The notes beneath the pieces are model-generated. The model was not told where the DNA came from and made no database searches. It was given only the letters and a program-made list of their open reading frames with translations. DNA of 64,000 nucleotides, from contig AP025062.1 in the NCBI GenBank assembly GCA_036186865.1, forward strand, positions 32,284,753-32,348,752, read 5' to 3'. Source of the stretch: Eustoma russellianum. Taxonomy: Eukaryota; Streptophyta; Magnoliopsida; Gentianales; Gentianaceae. Made by a program: the position numbers and the translations under genes. Below are positions 25,007 to 35,902 of the stretch, piece after piece (within the stretch, counting starts at the first letter, position 1; every line of letters begins with the position of its first letter).

Positions 25007-26324
25007 TGTGAATTAAGCTTTGGAGATAAGATTGCACACATGTCACCATCTTCATCATCAAGTCCAAGTGTCTTCACATCATTGGTTGGCCTTCGTACAC
25101 TTGGCAAAATAAGACAACATAATTGGTGCACCTTGGAAACACCTTGTTGACCGAATTTAAGCTCCAAAAGTGACTTGGAATTATCTTGAAAATGTGAAGA
25201 TAATAGCAAGGGATAATACTTCACTATCCCCTCAACTTCTTGCTATAAACATAGGACATGTGAGGCTGAAAAATTCAAACAAAAATAGCTCCAAAACAGT
25301 CCACTCCAGCCATTGGTTATCACATTGAATTTTCCAAAAATTAATATTGATTATCCTTTGTAAAATGAAGATAATAAGAAAGGATAATACCACCAAAATA
25401 CCCTCAACTCCAAGCACAATAATAGGACATTTGAGAGCTTCATTTTGACTAAAAAAATCTGCCACAAATAGCCACGTAGCCGTTGGCTATATTTGAAAAT
25501 GTCCTAGTTGGCAATTTTTGCCAACTAGCTCCTTTTTGGTTGGTCCACTTGTCACCAACACATAAAATAAGTACACCATCATTCTCACCTGATCATACAC
25601 GTTTTTAAGCATACATATATGTGTAGCAACTCAGATTTTTGAAGAAGAAATCAATAGATAATAGTTGACAAGATTATGTCAACGTGTAACACCAAAATTT
25701 CTAATATTTCTTCTTATATGTCATGATCATTTCCACACCTTTAACACCTTTGATATTTCTGAACAATGATGATAAACATGCTCATAACATATATAAGAGG
25801 GTCTTCAAGAAAAAAATAGAATGTGACGTCTCAAATCGTCACATATCTAGCTATAGTCAATAATATCATTATGTGAGAGAATAAAATAAAGAATCACCAT
25901 ATTATCTTCAAATTAATAATAACTCATCTCCAGAATGAAGATAATAATATGATCAAGAGATTCCTTGAGTGAAAATATCAAAAATACCCTCGGGGGTGAA
26001 ATTACTAAAATGCCCCTGGTATGAGAAAACTTCAGAAATGACCCGGATGGTCAGAAATAATCATGATATCACCTTTGTCATGATAAATAGTATAAGAATA
26101 CATCCTTGAAATTTTCTCAACATGTGATGTTCCTACAAAACTCAAAATTCCAATTTTGCCCTTTTTGGTAAGTAGAAACTTCCAAGGCACGTTAGTTCAC
26201 AATACATTTAAAATCACCAAAAACACATAATATTCACATAATAAACATGTTTAAATCATATACAAATGAAAACAACCAATTTATCATATTTTAAAAAATT
26301 ATTTCTAAAAACCCTAGACATCGA

Positions 26325-26485
26325 TCGATCGAAGTGGGGATTCGATTTACATTGATCGATTGATGTGTCTCAGGTTTAGAGATCGATGTCTCACCGTAAG
26401 GTCTCGAACTTTTACTGTCTTACATGGATTGATCGATGAGAGGGATCTATGTACATAGATCGATCGATGTGCAACAACCTAAGAT
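26325..26485. repeat. GATCGATC palindrome cluster in family-B LTR
   Basis: Five or more copies of ATCGATCGAT-type self-complementary motifs lie within 160 bp, starting about 100 bp inside the LTR on the transcribed strand. Repeated at 40347-40510 (internal LTR), 56872-57050 (5' LTR) and, more divergent, 60244-60440 (element F). Confidence 0.85.
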
Positions 26486-26588
26486 ATCGATGTCAACTTT
26501 TTCAACTTTTATTACTATGTGTGACATTTTTAAGTATTCACCACTTAAAATCATGACTTTGAAAATTAGCCAAACATATTTCTTAACA

Positions 26589-26900
26589 TTCTCCCCCTTT
26601 TGGATGATTTTCAAAATAATCTAATATGATTTTAATGTCACAACTTATAACCAATTGTTTATCACAAATCTATCAATTGTTTCACCAAATTTTTACCAAT
26701 TGTTTTAGAAACTAATTTCCAACCAATTACCAATTATTTTCACATTGTTTCTAAATTTTTAACTCTCATGTATTCATATGCTCCCCTCAATTTGTAGTCT
26801 CCCCCTTAACCTATGCTCAACTTATACCAATTGAAACTTAGCATATTATGACTTACTAACTAAAATCATGTTCTTATTTTATCTCCCCCTTTATTTTGAA
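26589..26900 (-). other. Polypurine tracts, element B left unit
   Basis: On the - strand CCAAAAGGGGGAGAA abuts the 3' LTR. Further GGGGGAGA or AAGGGGGAG tracts lie near 26785, 26803 and 26882, spaced by AT-rich filler with repeated CAATTGTTT-like words. No coding is seen. Confidence 0.75.
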
Positions 26901-26919
26901 AAGTATGCAAAAGATAAGA

Positions 26920-29900
26920 CTACGCAATGGCATCGTAAGTCATCATACCTAACTTGGCTCGTAAGTTTTCAAAAGTGGCTTGATTAAGGGGTTTGGTAAA
27001 GATATCAGCTATTTGGTGATCGATTCTTATATGGTTTATAACTATATCCTCATTTTGAACATGATCTCAAAGGAAGTGATATCGCACCTCAATGTGTTTG
27101 GCCTTAGAATGAAGCAACAGATTCCGAAAAAGATTGATTGCACTTGTGCTATCGCAGAAAATTGGAATATTTTTCATTTTAATGCCAAAATCACTAAGTT
27201 GTTGTTTAAGACAAAGTATTTGGGTAGTACACAAACTCAAGGCTATATACTCGGCTTCAGTGGTAGAAAGAGCTACACTAGCTTTCTTTTTAAAAAACCA
27301 AGAGATCAAGTTGGTTCCTATGAATTGATACGTACCGCTAGTTGATTTTCTATCTAATTTGCAACCACCATAATCATCATCACTATATGCGTGTAATTCA
27401 AACTTAGCGTTTCTATCATACTAAAGTCCTAAGTGACGTGTGTGTTTAAGATATCTAAATATCTTTTTCACTGCATTGTAATGTGATACCTTAGGACACG
27501 ATCGAAACCTAGCACACATACACACACTAAACATGATATCAGGTCTTGATGCGGTTAAATATAACGATGAGTCAATCATAGACCTATAAAGTGTGTCATC
27601 AAAAGGTTTACCATTTTCATCCTTATGTAATTTGGTGCTAATGCTCATAGGTGTAGGGGTTGGTTTCAACTCTTCAAAGCCAAACTTCTTAATCATATCA
27701 TTGACATACTTAAGTTGGCTAATATGGATTCCTTGAGGGGTTTGTTTGATTTGGAGTCCTGAGAAATAATTCAACTCTCCTACCATTGATATTTCAAATT
27801 CTGACTTCATACACTCTTCGAAGTCTTTCACTAAGGTAGGATTGGTTGAACCAAAGATTATATCATCTACGTATATTTGAACTATTAGTAAATCATTATC
27901 TTTTCTTCTTAGGAATAATGTGTTGTCTATAGTTCCCCTTTGATAATTATTTGCAATAAGAAAGTTTGCAAATCTATCATACCAAGCTCTTGGAGCTTGT
28001 TTCAAACCATATAGAGCTTCCTTAAGCTTGTAAACATGGTTAGGATTCTTTGGATCTTCGAATCAAGGGGGTTGTTTCACAAACACCTCTTCTTGGATGT
28101 ATCCATTCAAGAATGCACTCTTGACATCCATTTGGAAGAGTTTCATGTTGCTTAGACTTGCAATTGCAAGTAACAATCTAATTGCTTCTAGTCGTGCAAC
28201 GGGTGCAAAGGTTTCTTCATAATCTATACCTTCTTGTTGATTATAACCTTGTGCTACTAGTCTAGCCTTATTCCGTGTGATGTTTCCTTGTTCATCCATT
28301 TTATTCCTAAAGACCCATTTGGTTACTATTATAGACTTGTCTTCAGGTTTAGATACTAAGTCCCACACATTGTTCCTGGTGAATTGATTTAATTCCTCAT
28401 GCATAGCATCTATCCATGATATGTCACTTAAGGCTTCCTTAACATTCTTAAGTTCTATGTGTGAGACTAAGCTATGTCCTTCAAGTTGACTTATGTTTCT
28501 ACGTGTTCTAACCCCAACACTTGGATCCCCAATGATTAATTCTTTAGGATGCCACCAATTCCTAGATTGACTAGGTTCACCCTCATCTTGTTCAAATGTT
28601 TCATTAGTGTGAACATTGTCGTATACAATTGAATCATCTTGTAAGTTAGTTGTATTATCTTCCAATTCCAAAATCTCTTCATTTATTTCATCTAAGGGTT
28701 CATGCATGTCTTGTTCAGGGGGAGTTGGTTCTAGATGATCAAATACAGACTCAAGTAATACATCATCATCAAACATATTTTCAACATTATTCTCAGGTTT
28801 ATGTTGAGTTTTATCACTAACTTCAAAGCATGAATTTTAATTGAATTTCACATGTATGGATTCAATTATATTTCTAGATGAAGGATTATAACACATGTAT
28901 GCTCTTGAGTTAGTTGAATACCCAACAAATATGCATTCGATAGACTTTTGTTCAAACTTGTCTAGATTATCCTTAGTGTTCAACACAAAACACTTACATC
29001 CAAATACTCTAAGATAATCTATTTTAGATTGTCTATTGTTGAACAATTCATAAGGTGTTTTATTTAATTTCTTTCTAATAGAAAGCCTATATATAATATA
29101 GCATGCACAACTAACAGCTTTAGCCCATAAATATTTAGGTAATTTATTTTCACATAGCATAGTTCTAGCAACTTCTTGAATTGTTCTATTTTTACGTTCA
29201 AAAACTCCGTTGAGTTGTGGTGTTTTAGGTGGTGAGAAATTATGTTTTATTCCATGTAATTCACAAAACTTGATTATATCTTTGTTTTTTAATTCTCCAC
29301 CTCTATCACTTCTAATTCTTTTAACATTTTCTTCGTAAATGTTTTCAAGTTGCTTAATAAGATTGCCAATGGAGAATTATCTTTGTGTGTTAAGAACAAT
29401 GTCCATGTGTAGCGTGAGTAATCATTTTCTATGACACACACATAGTAGTGTCCACCTAGACTTCTTGTCCTACTTGGACCAAATAAGTCTAAGTGAAGCA
29501 ATTCTAGTACATGACTAGTACTCACTTCATGTTTTGGTTTTAATGTTTCTTTAATGTTTTTTCCTTTAATCACACATTTGAAAATTATCTAAGTCTAACT
29601 TAGGCATTCCTCTAATTAAATTCTTCTTTGATAATTTCTTAATGGTTGAAATTCCTATATGGCCTAATCTTCTATGCCATAAATTCACATCTATGTCATG
29701 TGATATTAGACACTTAACCTTAGCATCTAACATGTTATCTAAGGTAAGAGTATAAATGTTACCATCCCTATTTCTTTTTAATACTATTTCTTCTTTTTCA
29801 TTTATTATATCACAAGAATTGGGAAGAAAAGAAACATTATAGGCACAATCTATAAGTTGAGAAATACTTAATAAATTATAAGAAAGATTACTTACTAACA

Positions 29901-29981
29901 ACACATTTCGTATTTGAAATGTGTTTGGGTCCCCAATTGTTCCTTTTCCAACAACTTATCCTTTGTTGTTGTCACCGAATG
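26920..29981 (-). pseudogene. pol: Copia pol, left copy in element B (integrase to RNase H)
   Basis: The - strand order is: end of protease, GAG-pre-integrase (NLWHRRLGHIG), integrase (LLHLDLFGPS, IRSDRGGE), RT with YVDDIIFGST, RNase H, ending GMMTYDAIA. In-frame stops at 28063-28065, 27421-27423 and 27067-27069, plus an 8-bp loss near 29574 relative to element F, are shared with the right copy at the same places. A stop in VVGKG near 29957 is private to this copy. Its 5' end is cut at 29981 by element G and resumes at 38720. Confidence 0.9.
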
Positions 29982-31178
29982 TGATACGTGCAAGAATGGA
30001 CCTTTCTTTAACTCTAAAGCTCCTTCTCCAAATATGGTTTAGGCACAATGAAGATAGCTTCACCTTGCTTCCAAATAAGTTGAAGAAAACCTTTTGAACA
30101 TAAGTCCTCCAATGAGTTTCACATAACCCAAGCAAGATACCTCCCTCTTAGATGTTTCCCTCCCCGGAATTGGACAATTCTCACAAGGATGTTCAAGCCT
30201 TGAAAGATTCTAGCCTTGATTTTGAATATGAACCAAGAAAACACACAAGAATTGCTCTTGAAGAAGAAGAAATTTTCATTAAATGTGTGTTTTTACAAGG
30301 CTTCTCTTATGTGCCTTTTATAGGCAAAAATAACACAAGACAACAAACTATCTTACAAATTGAAATGATGATTGAAAAGACTACACACTTCTAAAAACTA
30401 TTCATGTAGGCTCCATAAAAACTAGTCTTGCAAGTCTTGAATGATGATTTTCAAACTAGGCCCCTCAAGTACTATTCATGGAAGACTTTAAGGATTTGTC
30501 TTCAACTTGAAAATCTTATCTGATTTGTGACAGAATTTTGGACACCTTCCAGATCGAAATAGGCCTTGACTTCTTCTAGAGAATTGTAGCCAATTGAGTG
30601 TAGAAAATAATCATATAAAGTTCTTTGCATTTGGCCCAACCATTGAGGAGATATATCCAAAATACTGAAGGTATGTCACAGAATTCGGTAGAAACAGTAC
30701 TTCAACTTGCATGCTGATTTTGGCTATTAAGACGACCGAATTTGGAGAGGTGCAAAACATAAAAGTTGTAGATCTTTGTCTTAGCTTTCCAAAACATCTT
30801 TAAACTTGTAAATTGGCCTTATGGTTGCAGAGATACGTTAATTCTACCAAAACTGGTCCTGCAGAAACTCACAATCCGAGATAGGCCTAAACTAATACAA
30901 CATAAACATTTACAAAGCAAAATAAAGAACACATTCTAACTTAATGATATTTTACAATGGTTCTAAAAACTCTTACAAATCATGTTATAGGTTCAATAAG
31001 GTGAACCCAATGTATACATTCCTTTGGTTCATCTTGCACATGTTTAAAAAGAAAGGCCCCTACTTCATGCATTAGTTTCTTAGTTTTACTTCTTGTTAAG
31101 GGTCCTTGATCTTGCATTTTTGTAACATTATGTGCATTCTCATTATCTTGACATGGATGAGGGTTATGGACCTCATCA
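29982..31178 (-). repeat. Element G 3' LTR (1197 bp)
   Basis: TGATGAGG...ACGTATCA on the - strand. Its first 200 bp encode the C-terminus of the polyprotein. TATA candidate TATAAAAGG on the - strand at 30316-30322. Other open frames inside it are not conserved genes. Confidence 0.95.
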
Positions 31179-31468
31179 TTCCCCCCTTCTTCAAAATGAT
31201 TCGACCTCGAATCTAAATCATCACCAAAAGGGGTAAGATCAGCAACGTTAAACGTATGAGAAATTGAACCATACTTACTCTCAGGAAGGTCAAGAATGTA
31301 AGCATTATCTCCGACCTTTTGAAGTACCTTGAAAGGGCCATCTCCTCTTGGCATGAGCTTAGATTTCCTTTCTCTAGGAAACCTTTCTTTCCTTAAATGT
31401 AGCCAAACAAGATCACCTGGTTCAAACAGAACTTCCTTGCGTCCTTTGTTAGCTTGTTTTGCATACTG
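30980..31468 (-). pseudogene. C-terminal tail of element G gag-pol, behind a premature stop
   Basis: It is in the same frame as the upstream polyprotein and separated from it by one TAA (31469-31471). It continues the integrase C-terminal SH3-like region (LMPRGDGPFKVLQKVGDNAY, DLPESKYGSISHTFNVADL) and then a tail with GPLTRSKTKKL. The codons over the polypurine tract read HFEEGGNDEV, and about 66 further residues lie inside the 3' LTR. No classical chromodomain is visible. Confidence 0.85.
31179..31194 (-). other. Polypurine tract, element G
   Basis: GAAGAAGGGGGGAA on the - strand directly before the 3' LTR. It is also coding (Glu-Glu-Gly-Gly-Asn). Confidence 0.85.
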
Positions 31469-34400
31469 TTAGTTTTTCTTTTCAAGTTGTAGCTTAACCT
31501 TAGCATGCAATTTCTTAATCAGTTCAGCCTTATTCTTACCATCAATACTTGCACGTTCATGAACAGGAATAGGCACAAGATCAAGTGGAGACAAAGGATT
31601 GAAACCATATACAACTTCAAACGGTGAATGTGTGGTGCCACTGTGAACGCTTCTATTATAAGCAAATTCAATATATGGTAAGCAATCTCTCCAATTCCTC
31701 AGGTTCTCCTGAATGATAGCACGCAATAATTGAGACAAAGTTCGATTCACAACTTCAGTTTGACCATCTGTTTGGGGGTGAGCAGTAGTAGAAAACAAGA
31801 GTTTTGTTCCAAGTTTACCCCACAACACACGCCAAAAGTGACTTAAGAACTTAGTATCTCTATCACTAACAATCGTTCTAGGCATGCCATGTAGACGAAC
31901 AACTTCCTGAAAGAACAAGTTTGCAACGTGAGATGCATCATCAACCTTTTTACAAGCTATGAAGTGTGCCATTTTAGAAAATCTGTCAACGACAACAAAC
32001 ACACTATCACTTCCATCTTTTGATCTGGGCAATCCCAAAACAAAGTCCATAGATATATCAATCCAAGGTGACATAGGGACAGGTAATGGGGTATACAAAC
32101 CATGTTGATGTGATGTAGATTTAGCTTTCTTGCAAGTTATACAACTTCCACAAATCTTCTCTACATCAACTCTCATATGAGGCCAAAAGAAACGTTCTTT
32201 TAACATTTCTAATGTCTTAAAGATGCCAAAATGGCCCATTAAACCTCCACCATGTGCTTCTTTGACAAGTATCTCTCTGACAGAACACTTAGGTATGCAC
32301 AATTTTTTTTCTTTAAACAAATATCCATCATGTAAATAATACTTACCAAATGGAGAATTGGCACATGCATCAAATATTGACTGAAAGTCAGGATCAGATG
32401 TATACAATTCCTTGATGCACTCAAATCCAAGCAAATGAGATGACAATGTAGTAATCAAAGAATATCTCCTAGATAATGCATCAGCTACAATGTTATCTTT
32501 TCCTTGCTTATATTTTATCACATAAGGAAATTGTTCAATGAATTCAACCCATTTTGCATGCCTCTTATTTAACTTTCCTTGGCTTTTAAGGAACTTAAGA
32601 CTTTCGTGATCAGTGTGAACCACAAACTCCTTATGTTGCAAATAATGTTGCCAAGTCTGCAATGATCTAACAAGTGCATACAACTCTTTGTCATAGGTTG
32701 AATAATTCAATTGCGCTCCCTTAAGCTTTTCACTAAAATAAGCAATCGGTTGTTTAGACTGAGATAGTACAGCTCCTATACCAACACCACTAGCATCACA
32801 TTCAATTTCAAATGTTTCATCAAAGCTAGGTAGTCTTAGAATAGGTGCAGAAGTTAACCTTGCTTTAAGTTCATCAAAAGCTTTCTGTTGTGACTCTCCC
32901 CACTGAAATCCTATGTCTTTTTTAACAATCTCATTCAAAGGTGCAGCAATAGTGGAAAAGTCCTTAACAAATCTTCTATAGAAACTAGCCAATCCATGAA
33001 AGCTTCTCACCTCTCCAACAGTTGTGGGAATTGGCCATTCTAAAATTGAGTTCACTTTATCTTGATCCATTTCAATTCCATTTGCACTAACCACAAATCC
33101 TAGAAACACAACTTTTTCCATACAAAAAGAACATTTCTTGAAATTTGCATATAACTGTTCTTTCTTTAATGCTTCAAAAACGCTTTTTAGGTGGCCTATG
33201 TGTTCATGCAAAGTCTTAGAGTAAATCAAGATATCGTCAAAGTACACAACAACAAATTTTCCAATGAATGCACGTAAGACTTCATTCATTAATCTCATGA
33301 AAGTACTAGGTGCATTAGTTAAGCCAAATGGCATGACTAACCACTCATACAATCCAAACTTAGTCTTAAATGCAGTTTTCCATTCATCACCTTCTTTAAT
33401 GCGTACTTGAAAATAACCACTTTTAAGATCAATCTTGGTAAAATACTTAGCACCGTGCAATTCGTCTAGCATATCATCAAGTCTAGGAATAGGGTACCTG
33501 TATTTTACAGTTATCTTGTTGATGGCTCTACAATCAGTACACATCCTCCATGTACCATCTTTCTTTGGTACAACGATCACAGGAACAGCACAAGGACTCA
33601 TGCTTTCCCTCACCTTTCCTTTTGCCAAGAGTTCTTCTACTTGGCGTTGAATTTCCTTCGTTTCAGCAGGGTTTGCTCTGTAGGCTGGCCTATTAGGCAG
33701 GATAGCACCAGGGATGAAGTCTATTTGGTGCTCAATTCCTCTTAAAGGCGGCAAACCAGAAGGTTCTTCTTCAGGAAACAACCCTGAAAACTCATCAAGC
33801 AAAGATACAACTCCACTGGGCAAAGTGGAGGGTAAGTCACTCATAGAAAACAGAGACTCCTTAAACATCAAAACGTAGACAGTTTTCTTTGAGTTTAGGG
33901 CATGTGACACTTGACTTGGGTTATCAAAGAAAGCAAATTTCTTTTGAGATTTGTCTTCATCAATGTTTACTATCTCTTTGCCTTTAGACTCATTTTTCTT
34001 TCTGTCACTCTTAATACACTCCAGAAATTTCTTTTCTGCCTCTTTCTCCTTAGGGTCACTCCTATTCTTATACATTCTCTTTTGATCTTCAAATACCTTG
34101 TGTGGGGGTAATGCATGTAGCTTAAACAACTTATTGTTAAACCTAAATGAATACCTATTCAAGTATCCATCATAAGTAACTTTCTTATCAAACTGCCATG
34201 GTCTACCTAACAGGATATGACTTGCATGCATAGGAGCTACATCACATAAGATATCATCTTTATACCCACCAATAGACAATGAGATCAAAACTTGTTTGCT
34301 AACACTCACTTCTCCACAATCATTCAACCAAGATAGTTTATAAGGGTGTGGATGGTTAAGTAATGGCAAATCAAGTTTTCTAACGAGTTCAACACTTGCC

Positions 34401-35902
34401 ACATTAGTACATGATCCAGAGTCAATAATCAAAGTACAAACTTTCCCTTTAACCATGCAATGGATATGAAAAATGTTGTCTCTATGTTGATCTTGTTCAT
34501 CAATCTTAACATGTGCATTAAGAGCTCTTCTAACAACCAAGAATTCTTTTGATGCAAGTTCTTCATCCTCACTCACACTTTCTTCATTTTCATCATGATT
34601 TTCCTCAACATTAACATGTTCCACTTCCTCATCATCAGAATAATATTCATTAGATTCTTCAATGAACATGATACGTTTAGGGTTGGGACATTGATTTGCA
34701 AAATGACCTTTACCTAAACATTTATAGCATTGAATGTCTCTAAATCTAGTAGTGGAATTAGAAATGTTACCTTCAACCTTGTTTTTCCCTTTATCCAAGT
34801 TTTGTTGAGGTGGTTGAAGTGGTCTTTGATTTGGTTGAGTCTTGCCTTGGAATCCACGGCCTTGAGGTGCAGTTGGCCTGAAACTTGTGCCTTGATTTGT
34901 CCTAGGCGGCATTCTTGGATAGGATGAAGTATTAGCTCGAAAAGATAAACTAGATGCAAAGGGTTTTACCTTGAGTTGTCTCTCAATCTTTTCAGCTTTA
35001 TGAACCATGGAAGTCATATCAATATATGTGGTAAGTTCAACTCTGTTTGCAATTTCCTTGTTCAATCCAGCTAGAAATCTAGCCATAGTAGCTTCCTCTG
35101 GTTCTTCAATGTTAGCTCTTATCAATAAGATCTCTAACTCTTTAAAATACTCATCTACACTACGGCTTCCTTGAGTGAGTTTTTGCAAGTTTTGGTAGAT
35201 GGTTCTTTCATAGTCTGAAGGAATGAATTTTTTTCTCATCTCAATTTTCATTTCTTCCCAAGTAGAGATTGGTGCTTGTCTTGTTCTTCTCCTTACGTTG
35301 TGTAGTTGATCCCACCAAATTAAGGCATAATCTGCAAACTCTATAGCTGCATAGCGCACTTTAGTCAAATCAGTATAATTTGTACAAGAGTATATGAGAT
35401 CTACCTTTTTCTCCCATTCAAAATATGCCTCAGCATCACTCTTTCCATGGAATGTGGGGATGTTCACTTTTGTTTTGATGAATTCATCTTCTTGTGGGTT
35501 ATCCTTTTGATTCCCACGGTTTCGAAATTGGTTGTACTCTTCCTCAATGTTATAGTCATCAAACATTTGGTGTGGTCCTTCATCTCTTTCATCAAAGGCC
35601 CTCATAGGTATGAAATCCCTATTAAGCCCTCTTCCTCTGCCTCTGCCTCTGCCTCTTCCTCTTTCCGGAGCAAAAGACCCACGACTTTCAAGCCTATGTT
35701 TCGGTACATGTGATGTTTGTCCTTCAAGTAAAGGATTTTCTGGATGAGATTGTGACTGTTTTTCTAGTCCCTCTACACGACTACTCATCAATTTCATTTC
35801 CCACAACATCTTTTGCATTAGTTGTGCTAAATCGTCCACGTTTGTGGGCAATCTTTCTCCTTCTTTGTTAAATCCCATGGTACTCTCAGGTGTCTTATCC
35901 AT
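31469..35902 (-). CDS. gag-pol: Gag-pol polyprotein of CRM-like element G
   Basis: One open frame covers gag to integrase core. I place the start at the Met of MDKTPES (35902); an in-frame Met 11 codons upstream is possible. Domains with rough positions: Arg-Gly repeat near residue 85-95 encoded by a hexanucleotide repeat; capsid region 150-320; CCHC knuckle CYKCLGKGHFANQC near 390; protease loop IIDSGSCTN near 490; RT with catalytic YFDD near 885; RNase H with DALSRR at its end; integrase HHCC region near 1215 and core with MDFVLGLP, SDRDTKF and the Glu of QTDGQTEVVNR. All catalytic residues I can check are present. It ends early at a TAA (31469-31471); the same frame then stays open to 30980. 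The frame of element G was probably active recently, given about 0.6% LTR difference. Confidence 0.9.
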   Translation of the reverse strand: MDKTPESTMGFNKEGERLPTNVDDLAQLMQKMLWEMKLMSSRVEGLEKQSQSHPENPLLEGQTSHVPKHRLESRGSFAPERGRGRGRGRGRGLNRDFIPMRAFDERDEGPHQMFDDYNIEEEYNQFRNRGNQKDNPQEDEFIKTKVNIPTFHGKSDAEAYFEWEKKVDLIYSCTNYTDLTKVRYAAIEFADYALIWWDQLHNVRRRTRQAPISTWEEMKIEMRKKFIPSDYERTIYQNLQKLTQGSRSVDEYFKELEILLIRANIEEPEEATMARFLAGLNKEIANRVELTTYIDMTSMVHKAEKIERQLKVKPFASSLSFRANTSSYPRMPPRTNQGTSFRPTAPQGRGFQGKTQPNQRPLQPPQQNLDKGKNKVEGNISNSTTRFRDIQCYKCLGKGHFANQCPNPKRIMFIEESNEYYSDDEEVEHVNVEENHDENEESVSEDEELASKEFLVVRRALNAHVKIDEQDQHRDNIFHIHCMVKGKVCTLIIDSGSCTNVASVELVRKLDLPLLNHPHPYKLSWLNDCGEVSVSKQVLISLSIGGYKDDILCDVAPMHASHILLGRPWQFDKKVTYDGYLNRYSFRFNNKLFKLHALPPHKVFEDQKRMYKNRSDPKEKEAEKKFLECIKSDRKKNESKGKEIVNIDEDKSQKKFAFFDNPSQVSHALNSKKTVYVLMFKESLFSMSDLPSTLPSGVVSLLDEFSGLFPEEEPSGLPPLRGIEHQIDFIPGAILPNRPAYRANPAETKEIQRQVEELLAKGKVRESMSPCAVPVIVVPKKDGTWRMCTDCRAINKITVKYRYPIPRLDDMLDELHGAKYFTKIDLKSGYFQVRIKEGDEWKTAFKTKFGLYEWLVMPFGLTNAPSTFMRLMNEVLRAFIGKFVVVYFDDILIYSKTLHEHIGHLKSVFEALKKEQLYANFKKCSFCMEKVVFLGFVVSANGIEMDQDKVNSILEWPIPTTVGEVRSFHGLASFYRRFVKDFSTIAAPLNEIVKKDIGFQWGESQQKAFDELKARLTSAPILRLPSFDETFEIECDASGVGIGAVLSQSKQPIAYFSEKLKGAQLNYSTYDKELYALVRSLQTWQHYLQHKEFVVHTDHESLKFLKSQGKLNKRHAKWVEFIEQFPYVIKYKQGKDNIVADALSRRYSLITTLSSHLLGFECIKELYTSDPDFQSIFDACANSPFGKYYLHDGYLFKEKKLCIPKCSVREILVKEAHGGGLMGHFGIFKTLEMLKERFFWPHMRVDVEKICGSCITCKKAKSTSHQHGLYTPLPVPMSPWIDISMDFVLGLPRSKDGSDSVFVVVDRFSKMAHFIACKKVDDASHVANLFFQEVVRLHGMPRTIVSDRDTKFLSHFWRVLWGKLGTKLLFSTTAHPQTDGQTEVVNRTLSQLLRAIIQENLRNWRDCLPYIEFAYNRSVHSGTTHSPFEVVYGFNPLSPLDLVPIPVHERASIDGKNKAELIKKLHAKVKLQLEKKN
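35627..35665 (-). repeat. Hexanucleotide repeat coding Arg-Gly in element G gag
   Basis: Six near-identical six-base units (CTCTGC on the + strand) encode alternating Arg-Gly in the Gag N-terminal part, a typical RNA-binding RG tract. Confidence 0.85.

Larger units (their letters stand above)
24651..26588 (-). repeat. Element B 3' LTR, inner segment
   Basis: This continues 12277-13010 after element 3; together about 2672 bp, matching 2677 bp for the 5' LTR. It carries the unoccupied target of element 4 (GATAA at about 25199-25203) and a GATCGATC palindrome cluster at 26325-26485. Non-coding. Confidence 0.9.

Noticed and set aside
24997..25224. Host gene remnants between elements
   Set aside because: Every stretch, including the low-coding ones, is accounted for as LTR, leader or internal retroelement sequence by at least one related copy in the window; nothing resembles a host exon.
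26336..26485. CRISPR-like or satellite array suggested by repeated GATCGATC words
   Set aside because: No equal repeats with equal spacers; the words are short self-complementary motifs inside an LTR.
26980..27345. 121-codon + strand frame, repeated at 41004-41369
   Set aside because: Antisense shadow of the copia RNase H on the - strand.
30152..30394. Open frame of 80 codons, repeated at 37688-37930
   Set aside because: It lies antisense inside the element G LTRs, and its two copies differ at replacement sites in the same way as surrounding non-coding LTR.
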